The notes under the pieces were generated by a model, which saw only the letters and a program-made list of their open reading frames with translations, did not search any database and was not told the origin of the DNA. From positions 70,929,689-70,993,688 of the forward strand of contig NC_044571.1 of the NCBI RefSeq assembly GCF_901933205.1: DNA of 64,000 nucleotides, written 5' to 3'. Origin of the DNA: Camarhynchus parvulus (taxonomy: Eukaryota > Chordata > Aves > Passeriformes > Thraupidae). Both the position numbers and the translations under genes were made by a program. This document shows, piece after piece, positions 51,701-63,700 of this stretch (positions are counted from its first letter, which is position 1; each line of letters begins with the position of its first letter).

Positions 51701-54700
51701 CCTAAGGCATATACCACCCTTATTTTGGAAGCTATCAAACGAATGGAGACTGAGAAGAATTCAGATTTTCCATTGTCACCTGAAAGAATTTATAGGTTAT
51801 GGCCTGATGAGAATAAAATCAGGGTACCCTGGAAACCAATAGTAGTACCTCTCTTTAAAGACCTGCTCCAGCATACAGTTATTTACTCAGTGAGTAATCA
51901 GTGGATAAAGGTGGAACAGGTGCACTTTTCTGAAATGGATGAGAGTTTGGAGTGCACGCAGTCTGTTCTCAACTACCTCCAGAATTCAGGGAAGCAGATT
52001 GCTAAGGTACCAGCAAATATTGCTAGTGCAGTGCATCTTACTCTTTCTGCTGCTAAAGCTGTGAAAAAAGTGACTCCTGCTGTAGTGCGGCAAGTCCTGA
52101 GGAAATGTGGGCACAGTGGGCCTGCTGAAGAAAAGCTCCATCTTTTAGAATTTGTGCTTTCTGATGGAGTCTACAGTGAACTGATTGGATTGGAGCTTTT
52201 GCCCTTACAGAATGGGAATTTTATTCCTTTTTCCTCATCTGTGTCAGAACAGGATGTAGTTTACATAACCTCAGAAGAATATCCCAGGTATGCTTAATAT
52301 TTGTAATACTGTGGGGAGGGTTTTTGCCAGGTGTTTTATTTTTTTTTAATTTATATTTTAAAACAATGTTTCAGACTCCTTTGCTTGTCAACAAACAAGG
52401 TATGCAGCAGCCTGCATTGTGATGAAATAAGGCATAGATAGAACTCAATTTTCTGTATATATGTATATGTCTGTGTGCATATGCCTAATTTGAAAAGTTT
52501 GACACCCATTTGCCATTAACCCTTTATAAAAGAATTGTGTGATCTGTGCTTTAAGAGTACAACTCTGGGTACAATTCCTGTTCATTTCCTTTTTAGAATT
52601 ACAAATATGAGGAGATTAGCAATGTGCATACTAGGGAGTTCATTAAATTAGGTAATGCTAAGGACTTTTATTAAACTTAAGCCTTGGGATTACATCTGTT
52701 TTTTTCTTTTATTACAACACTTAATTTCAGTGAGGTAGTACTAAAAACTGGTTTCAGGAAATAAGCAGATACTACAATGAGCTGCCTTTTGCATCTGCTC
52801 TCCCTTTGTTCTCTCCAGTCCCTCTCCAATTAGTTTTTTCCCTTGCTTATTTCCCAGCTGCATCAGTGCTCCAGTTTGGTTCGCATTTCATCAGCTAACA
52901 GAGCTTGCACTGACACTGGGGAGGGGATAGCAAAGGGCAGGCTAGCTGGAATGAATGAGCTTGGGGTCACTGGGAGAAAGCATGACTACTGCTTTTTATG
53001 TCTGTACTGGATTATGCATGTATTAAATACTTGCTAAATCTGCACACAATGTCTAAAGACATAAGGCTTGAAGTCATTCAGACACACCAGATGTTTTCTC
53101 TTACAAAGTGCTACCCCTATGCATAATTACAACAATGAGCCCTCCTTCTCCTTTGCCTCAGAATTCTACTAATTTCCAGACCCTCAACTTGAGAGAATGT
53201 GACACTTGGCATATGTTCTGTTGCTTTTACTGCTCTGTGGACTGTTTAAAAGGGAAGAAGAGGTGGGTCGGAGTGTGCCCATATAGGTATTATTAAGGTA
53301 AAATGCTTCAAGTGAGGTCCTTATGTAAATTGTGTTTTGACTATACATATAGAGAGCCAATCTTAAAGAAAAGTAGTTGGATGCAAGCAACTTTTCTTCC
53401 CATGTTTCTTGAAAACAATTTGCATATCTTCAAGCCTGCTGCTGTTCTTTTTTTGCTATATTCTAAACAGAATCACAGAATGGGTCAGGTTGGAAGGGAC
53501 CACAAGGGGTCATCTGGTCCAACCTCCCAGCTCAAGCAGGGCCATCCCAGAGCACATGGCACAGGCTTGTGTCTAGATGGTTCTTGAGTATCTCTAGTGA
53601 GGGAGGCTCCACAGCCTCTCTGGGCAATCAGTACTCATTCCAGTACTAGGTCATTGCCCAGTGCAGTTCTTCCTCGTATTCAGCTGGAACTTCCTGTGCA
53701 TCAGTTTCTGACCATTGCCTCTTGTCCTATTGCCCGAATTTTTGGCACCACAAAAAAGAGCCTGGCTCCATCCTCATGACACCCTCCCTTCAGGTACATA
53801 CAGACATGGATGAGGTCCTCTCTCAGCTGTCTCCTCTTGAGGCTCATGAGGCCCAGCTCCCTCAGCCTTTCCTCATAAGAGAGAGACTCCAATGCCTTGA
53901 TCATCTTTGTAAGCCCTCTGCTGGACCCACTCCAGGAGCTCCATAAATTTAAACCCATAATCGAAAACCCATAATCTTTTCTTGTTCTAAACAATTCAGG
54001 TTATTTATCAGGGGATTAAAGCTACTAGGGGCCTATGATTCTAGTGTCTTTTTCTAAAAAAGTTTTTTAGCATCTACTGTGAGATGATTTATCTTTTGTT
54101 GTTCTTTCATTTTGTTAATCATTCCAGAAGTTCAGACAGTGTATTAAAAAAGAAAACATTCCCATGATGAGAATAATAAATTAGAGCCCTGCTTCAGACA
54201 GTCATAAGATACTTTTTTTGAAACTTAAGGACACCAGTATTTCTTACTCAGTTCATGTTCCATTGGTAATGGACCTGGTTTGAATAATCTTGTAAAACTG
54301 ATACAAAAGCATATTATAACAGGCATAAATCTCCTTGCTAGTGGTGATGAAACAGGAATTTGGTTTGATTAGTCTTGTAAAACTGATACAAAAGCATATT
54401 ATAATGGGCATAAATCTCCTTGCTAGTGGTGATGAAACAGGAATTTCAAATAGTAATGCTTTCTTTGCCTCTATTCTTGCCTAGATATAGCATCTTTAAT
54501 TTTAATGTTTTAAGTGTGATAAATTATTTATGTTAGATGTTTCAAAAGCCATTCAGTTTAGGAGATTGGTTCTTATTCAAATTTGGAGCCTGCTAAGAAG
54601 GTAAAATAGGCTCTTTGAAATTTTCTTTCTACTAACTGTGGAAGAATCAGATTCTGTGTTGATTTATGTCTAATGAACACACCTGCAATCAGAATTAAAC

Positions 54701-57700
54701 TGGATATTTATTTTTGATTTCACAAAGACCAAAGCCCTGAAAGCTGATTTAGTTTTAAGTGCCAAAGTAAGAGACGGGGAGGATGAGACTGACTCTTGGC
54801 ACAATAATTTTAAGTATTGACTGCAGATCTTCTGAAATCTGCAGATTTTTTCAAATCCACAGGTCTGTGTGACATTCTAGAATTATGTGTTGTAGTTTAT
54901 GTAATTTTTTCAAGCAGAATTCTAAGAGACATAGAATGGTAGGTGCTATTTTAACTCTTTTTTTGGTTAGAGTACAAATAGGTGAAAGTAGTTTTTTAAT
55001 CCCAGTTTTTCTATCAAAGAAAACTTCCTTAGACCTGCTTTGAAAAGTAGTTGGAAAAATTACTTTTTTACTACTCTTTGCTTCTAAACGTATTACTTTT
55101 TTATTTGTCAGAAAATACCCGCTGAAAGCCCTAGTCTGCATATGCACATGATTGCTTTGCATGGTACTCTGTTCTACCATGATGGTGACCATGCTGGTGA
55201 TGTCTATACAGTAACACAAATAAATGAGGCTTTGCTTAAGTGTGGGGGCCTTTTTTAATTATTTTTCTCTTTTTTCATGGTGTGCTAGATCACTCTTTCC
55301 TGGCCTGGAGGGAAGGTTACTCTCTGATGACCTGAAGCCTGAGGTCCTTGCTGCTTTGAAAGAAGCTGCCAAAAGCCGAGGTAATGTGTCTTTTGTATTT
55401 CTTACAGAACTTTTAATGGTTCAAACAGACTAGCTCTAAACCCAAGTTTAAAGTAATGTCTCTGGAAGTTGAGTTCCCATAAATAAGACAGTCATCTAAA
55501 AAAAAACCCATTAAGATATAGATAGACTTCTTTGAATTGAAATGACACAAATGAAAATTTGTGTCATTTCAATTCAAACAAATGAACAAAAAGGCAAAGG
55601 AAGGAGGATGAAAATTTGTGATAAAATTTAGTAAAATGTATTCAAGGATGAAGAATTTTATTCAAATAGTATTCTTCCACCTAAGACAGTCTTCATTCTG
55701 TTTTATATTTAAAGTATTTGCATATGCAATAGCTGTGTCATGCTTTTAGTACTGTGGATCATCTTTTAACTCACAATTGCAGGTGATCACTTCAGTACAT
55801 TTGTTTTAAACCAGGTTAAATCAGTTTAAGCATCAAGTCTCATGCATACTGTAGATCAAATAATTTCATCATGTGTTCCCTGATTCTTAATTCATGGTTT
55901 ATGGTTATGTCAGTGTGGACTTACTGAAATACTCCCAGTCATGATCAAAAGACATGGTGAAGGAGTTTGTTTTATCTATAGATAAGATATGTCTATATTT
56001 AACTGTCTTCACAATTAATTTTTCTTCTGGTATCTATTCTTCTCAAAGTTTATCTGCACTTACCTTTCCACCCTTGTGTTTATCATTTGATTGATAAATT
56101 TGAAGCCTAAATCTCAGAAATATTTTAATGTAAACACAATTCACAAATCAAGCCACTTGTTAGTTCACCATATATTAATGCTATTTAAAAGTAAGTGGTT
56201 CTTCAATGTCTAGAAAATGTACTTTTCAGGAAAAGATTCTTGTATTTTTTTTTAATTACTTGATTCATCAGAATTCTTTCTTAGTCTGAAGATGTTAGAA
56301 CTAGATGTGGAATATTGTTATTCACGGTCTTGATTTGTTTTTCTTTATATCCTTTATTATGATCTTCAATCATTTAGTCTCAGTTTCTTCTATGTTTTGA
56401 CCTTTTTTCCCCTTCAGTCCTTTAAATCTTTCCTCTTTATTATTCTTTTGTTGAGTTCTAAAGCTCCTTCTTTCTCCATGTTTTGATCATTCCTTCATTA
56501 TCAAACACAAAAGAAAAATAAGGTAATCCTGAGGCAAGATGATAAAATTTTAAACTATAGCAAAGCACAAATGAAAAAAATAAAATAATCTAGCAACTTT
56601 TTGCATAGAGTAAAACATGTAAATACTTAATATAAAATGTATTGAATATATTAAATCCATGACTTTAATTGAATATGAAGGACATCAAGTTTGAAATTAT
56701 TACAAAGAAAACCCTTTTTTAAAAAGCAGAATTTTCAAAGTCCTATCAGCATATTACATGATGGATGCTGTGTCTGTTAATGCACTAGAATATGCTTAAT
56801 TTTTTTTTTCTCTACTATTAATTTCCCTCTGTGCTATTTTTAAACAGGATGTAAAGTACAGGGAATGTTTGTGATCTCGTATAGAACCAAAAGGAACTAC
56901 TGTTTAATAGTACCTTTTAAGGAATGGCTATATATAGGTATTAAGACAACCACAGTGAGTTAGATGGATGAAGGTTTCATGTAAGACAGCAATGTTAGTA
57001 TTGAAAAATGCCCGTTCTGTGTGATGAAACCTTTAGCTGATTTTTGAAATGTACTTTCCTGGACAATTTCCTCTGAGTGAACGTCACAAAGCAGTCTAAA
57101 AGCAGGCTTAAATTAAAAAAACAGCAAAACAACCAAAACAAAATACAGTATGTGCTTCAATACACTTAAACAGAAAACACAGAGGTGACAGAAACAGAAA
57201 AATCCCTGTATGTTATTAAACCAGTCCCTTGCTGAGTTCTAGGACATTCCTTCCCTTGCAGGCTTGGGCTCAGAACTGCAATGAAGTATTTCTGCTCCTT
57301 TTAGTTACTGGAGAAATTCTGGGTCACATTTAAGTCTTGCTTTTTATTGCATTTAAGTCTCTCTTTTATTCTGGCAATTTGGATGATATTTTTCTAGGGA
57401 CTTGTTCTTGGTAGTATGCCTCCCATTCATTAGAATAACATATTTTTGTAAATAAATATGGCAAATATTCTTCTAAATGTTCTCAGAATTATTAAATACT
57501 ATTAGATAATCCTTTATAAGATTCAGGCGTCCTACTTTTCAATCTCCCTCCTCCTAAATTATTCTTCACACAGTGATTCTGCATAATTGTACAACTGCAC
57601 TACCATAAAATTTGTATGTAACTATAGATAATAAGTATTAGATGGGGTTTTGACAGGTTTAGAAATCTTAATCTGTCAAAAATTTTATTTATATAGCTGT

Positions 57701-60700
57701 AGAAATTACATCAGAGAGATTTCTGCTACAATTGCAGAAATAGAAACTTTTTGTAATATTTCTTTGAGATGGGATGCAGTTGTTTTTATTGTGTTGTTCA
57801 AAAGCAAACAGATCTGACTTTTACTCTCCTAAAATGTGAACTGTATTTGTCTAGTTAGTAACTGTTTCTATACTTAGTGTCTTAATATGTAGTTCACAGG
57901 ATGTTTTCTAAAAATGGATTTGATTATATTCTAGCCCAACAGCTTCTCTGGGGATTTTCAGGTATGGTTATTAATTGAAGATGTACTGGTTTGGACTGCA
58001 GCTTGATATTTGCGTGACTTTTTGGTGATTAGCTTTTCTCATTGCCCCAGCTTTCTTGTAAAAAAACTTGCTGAATAGTGCTGCCAAGACATAACAACCT
58101 AACATAATTAGAAAAAGATTTCTAAATACAGTTGAGGGGAAAATGCATATTGATGAAGAAAACATTGTGATTATGTTACATGGAAATTATCAATATCTTT
58201 GTTAGTTTATTTATATATATTTAATAATTTTACATGCAGGAAGATTTCTAGTCTTCCTAGAAACAGGAAGATTACCTGTATAGTTTTAAAACCCGTATTT
58301 TTAACTTCTCAAATTAAAACAATGGGGTTTAAGTTGAGCTTTTAAGTAGATTCTTATCTTCCATAGGCCCTTTCTGCAAGTTTTCCTCATTTTTACAGGG
58401 CTAATGTGTTTACCTGTTTTTGTGTTCAATAGAGCTATCAGTCTGTAGCTCTGTAGGCATTAAGTGAAAGAAAAAAGATTTTTTTTCTGAAGGATGTCTA
58501 TAACTGCTCTCAATCTTTATTTGGACTGTTGCCTTCAAGAAGGTGGTAATGTTATCTAGATGTGTGATGAAAGATCTGAAATTCAAATAGATGTCTTGCT
58601 TTCACTTCTGTCATTATTTCTGATGCGTTGAGGTAGTGATTTTTTTTTTTTCTGTGCTGTTTCACTCCCAGAAGTTCTGTAGTTTTTAAGTATAAACTTT
58701 CCTATTGCTAATTAAGACATGAGTGTAAAGACATATTTCTTTTAGTGAGAATGTCAGTAATAAGAATAAAAACGTATAGACTGTTTCAGCACATCCTGAG
58801 CCTAATTTATTGTCAGTTTTAGTTGTAAGAGCAGCTGCACCTGAACCACTTTGCTATATCTAATAAATAATCTTTCAAATCTATTTGAACATTTCCAATT
58901 ATAGACAAATAAAGGATCAGATTTTTATTTACCACTAGGCCAATAAGTTGGGTAAAGAATTAACTAAAAAAAAAGTTTGTAGTTCAATTCTAAATCTCTA
59001 GTTGCTATATATGCCTGAGAATTTGTGTTAAACTAACAAATATAATAACATACTGATAATTTTCAATTTGTTTATATTTTCATACTAATATGGAATGTAT
59101 TTTCTTTTAATTAACTCCTGAAAGTAAAGGAAGCTGGTATCTGCAGTCCTGGTTAACAAACTTTTTTTTTTCTACAAAATATAGGGTACAGATTAGACTT
59201 TTTTTCCTTGTTTTCTTTTTTCTTTGTCCCCTGAAGCCATTTGCTAAGTAACTCTGCTCTGTGATTTTCACAACTCTTCCCTTTTGCTGTAATTTCAGGG
59301 AGGCCATGCACTCAGCTGCAGCTCCTGAACCCAGAAAGGTTTGCCCGGCTCATTAAAGAAATTATGAACAGCGTGTGGCCTGGGAGAGATGTGGTTGTAC
59401 AGTGGTATCCAGGCTTGGAAGAAAAAAAGCACCCATCAGTTTCCTGGATGAAGATGGTCTGGAAGAATCTATATATACATTTCTCTGATGACTTGAGTGT
59501 GTTTGATGAAATGCCACTTATCCCCAAGACGCTGCTGGAGGAAAATCAGTCATCGGTGGAACTGGTTAGATTTAGGAATCCATCACCCATCATTCTCGAA
59601 GACGAATCTGACACTCAGCTCCCAGAATATTTAGCTGATATTATTCAGAAAATTGGTGGAGTTGTACTTAAGAAACTGGATATTTCTATCCAACATCCAC
59701 TTATAAAAAAGTATGTGCATCCACCATTGCCAAGTGCTGTTTTACAAATAATGGAAAAAATGTCCTTACAGAAACTATGCAATCAGGTTGCGTCATTCCC
59801 ACCGACATATAAAGATGCTCTTAGGGCATTCTTAGCTAGTTTAACAGATGCAAATGAAAAAGAGAAGAAAATCATTCAGGAACTGCTAATATTTAAAAAA
59901 ATTGAAAAATCGTCTGATGAAAGTGTCCCTGTTTTTACTGGGCTTAAAGGTAGTAAGGTTTTACACCACACTGCCAAAATTCCTCCTAGTCTAAGGTTTT
60001 CTGTTCCAATAATTGACAGCAGTGATGAAGCAACTATTCGCTTAGCTAATTTGCTGAAAACAGAACAGCTAAAGAGCACAGACTGCTTGAAGTTTGTTAT
60101 AGAAGACATAAGAAGTGATTTTTATTCATATGATGAAACAGCACAGATAATGCAATGGGTTCTTGAAAATCTGACTTTTCTGAAAAATGAGAATATAGAT
60201 GTGATAGATTGGCTGACACCACTAAAGTTTATTCAGATCTCACCAGAAAAGATAATGTCAGCAAACGAACTCTTTGATCCTGAGGTAGAACTTCTGCAAC
60301 ATTTGTTTTATGCTGAAGAGGAAAGTTGCTTCCCCCCTGTTATTTTTACATCCTCAGATATTCTTCATTCACTGAGACAAATAGGCTTAAAAAATGAAGC
60401 CAGTCTTGACGAAAATGATATCTTGAGAGTGGCAAAAAAAATTGAAAGTTTGCATGCTGACTCTAACACCAATCATGATTTGCTGTTAAGAAAAGCTAGA
60501 ACTCTCTTAACCATTTTGAACAAAAACCATATGCTGCTTCAATCATCTGAAACAAAAGCTGCAATGAAAAAGATAAAATGGATTCCTGCAAGTAAGGAAA
60601 GGCCTCCAAATTATCCAGGGTCCTTGGTTTGGAAAGGAGATCACTGTAATCTGTGTTCACCACCAGAAATGTGTGATATATCACATGCAATTTTAGTTGG

Positions 60701-63700
60701 TTCCTCAGTTCCTCTTGTGGAAAATGTACTGCTGGATATAGAGAAAGCACTTGGCATCCCCACCAAGCCCAGCATAAAAGCAGTCTTGAAACATTTCAAG
60801 GTGGTAGTTGATTGGCATAGTTCTAAAACCTTCAGTGATGAGGACTACTATCAATTTCAGCATATCTTGCTTGAGATTTATGGATTTATGCATGATCATC
60901 TAGAAGAAGGGAAAGAAGCTTTTAAAGCCCTGAAATTTCCCTGGGTTTGGACAGGTAAAACATTTTGTTCCCTCACACAAGCAGTTATAAAATCAGTTCC
61001 TGATCTTGATCTCCAGCCTTATCTACATTATGTTCCAAAAACTATGGCGAAGTTTCACCAGTTGTTTAAATGTTGTGGCTCAATTGAGGAGTTAACACCA
61101 GACCACGTTTCTATGGTTATTCAGAAAATATATCTGAAGAGTGAGCAGTCTCTCTCGGAACAAGAGAGTAAGCAAAGCCTTCACATTATGTTGAGCATCA
61201 TAAGATGGCTGTACAGCAATCAGATCCCCGCGAGTCTGCATACACCCATGCCGCTGTACAGTGGCAAACTTCCTTATAAACTTGCAATGAAGCCAATTCA
61301 CGAGTGCTGTTACTGTGACATCAAAGTTGATGACTTAAATGATCTGCTTGAGGATTCTGTTGAACCCATAATTTTGGTGCATGAAGACATACCAATGAAA
61401 ACCGCTGAGTGGTTAAATGTCCCATGCCTTAGCACAAGACTGATTAATCCAGAAAATATGGGGTTTGAGCAATCTGGGCAAAGAGAGCCTCTGACTGTGA
61501 GAATTAAAAACATATTGGAAGAATACCCTTCCATTTCAGATATCTTTAAGGAGCTTCTTCAAAATGCTGATGATGCTAATGCAACGGAATGTAATTTCCT
61601 GATTGACATGAGAAGAAATATGGATATAAGAGAGAACCTTTTGGATCCAGGAATGGCAGCATGTCATGGTCCAGCTTTGTGGTCATTCAATAACTCTGAG
61701 TTTTCTGACTCTGATTTCCTAAATATAACTCGATTAGGAGAGTCTCTAAAAAGAAGTGAAGTTGACAAAGTAGGAAAATTTGGACTGGGATTCAATTCTG
61801 TTTATCATATCACTGATGTTCCTATTATTTTGAGCCGGGAATTCATGATTATGTTTGATCCAAACGTCAACCATATAAGTAAGCATATCAGAGATAAATC
61901 TAACCCTGGCATCAAAATCAACTGGAGTAAGCAGCAGAAGAGACTGCGAAAATTTCCAAATCAGTTTAAGCCATTTATAGGAGTTTTTGGTTGCCAGCTA
62001 CCACTGACAGTAGAATCTCCCTATAGCTACAAAGGAACACTTTTCAGGCTGTCCTTTAGGACTCAGCAGGAAGCTAAAGTGAGTGAAGTCAGCAATGCAT
62101 CCTACAATACAGCAGACATTTACTCTCTTGTGGATGAATTTAGCGTTTGCGGTCACAGACTGATAATATTTGCTCAGAGTGTAAATTCAATGGTTTTGAA
62201 ATACTTGAAAATTGAAGCAGATGATCCTGGTGTGGCACAAGATGTTGTCACTATAAGAAAAAATCTGTGTTCTTCCAAAGCCTTGAGTGCACCAAATGTA
62301 AGTGTTTTAAAGGAAGCAGCTAAACTCATGAAGGTATGCAGCAGCAGTACTAAAAAGCTTCCCACTGAAACACCAAAGTCATCATGTATCCTGCAGATAG
62401 TGGTAGAGGAATTTCACCATGTGTTCAGGCGGATTGCTGATTTACAGTCTCCACTTTTCAGAGGTACCGAAGAAGATCCAGCTGCTTTCTTTGAAATGGC
62501 TAAATCAGGACATACTAAAAGATCAGGTGATGAATTGCCACAGAAAACAGTAGATTCAACAACATGGCTTATATGTTCTTGCATGGATGTTGGAGATGCT
62601 TTGAAATTTTCTTTGCATGAAAGTGGACGAAGACTAGGCCTAGTTCCCTGTGGTGGTGTAGGAGTGTTGCTGTCTGAAACCCAGGATCAAAAATGGATTG
62701 TGAAACCTAATTGCAACAACATAGGTGAAGTATTCTGCTATTTACCTCTGCGAATAAAAACAGGCTTACCTCTCCACATAAATGGCTGCTTTGCAGTTAC
62801 TTCAAATCGGAAAGAGATCTGGAAAACGGACACAAAAGGAAGATGGAATACAGTATTCATGAGGCATGTTATTGTAAAAGCCTACATAGAAGCTCTTTGT
62901 GTTTTACGTGACATGGCAATCAATGGTGAGCTAGTTGACTACAGTTACTGTGCAGTGTGGCCAGATCCTGATTCAGTTCATGATGATTTTTCTGTTATTT
63001 GTCAAGGGTTTTATGAGGACATAGCTCATATGAAAAGCAAAGAAGGGATCAAAGTGTTTTCTGATGGTTCCTCTTGGGTTTCCATGAAGAATGTAAGATT
63101 TTTAGATGACTCCATACTGAAACGGCCAGACGTTGGGCCGTCAGCCTTCAAGATCTTTCTGAAGTACCTCAAAAAAACTGGTTCCAAAAATCTGTGTGCT
63201 GTAGATCTTCCATCCTGGGTAAAGACAGGATTTGAAGAAGCGGGATGCAAATACATATTATTGGAGAACACTTTCTCTGAGAAACAGTTCTTTTCTGAGG
63301 TATTTTTCCCTAACATTCAGGAGATTGATCCAGAGCTACGTGATCCTCTGATGCGTTATGTTCTCAATGAAAAACTTGAGGAGTTCTCAGGAATTCTTCG
63401 TGCTACTCCATGTATTCCCTGTTCATTGGACGGACATTCATTAGTTACACCATCAAGACTGATCCATCCTGAAGGAAGAGTTGCAAAGTTGTATGATGCT
63501 GAGGACGGAAGATTTCCTTATGGTACCACTCAGGATTATCTTAACCCTGTTATTTTGGTTAAACTTGTGCAGTTGGGAATGGCTAAAGATGATATTTTAT
63601 GGGAAGATCTGATAGAACGTGCAGAGTCAGTAGCTGAAATTAACAAGACTGATCATGCTGCAGCTTGTCTCAGGAGCAGCATTATATTGAGTCTTATTGA

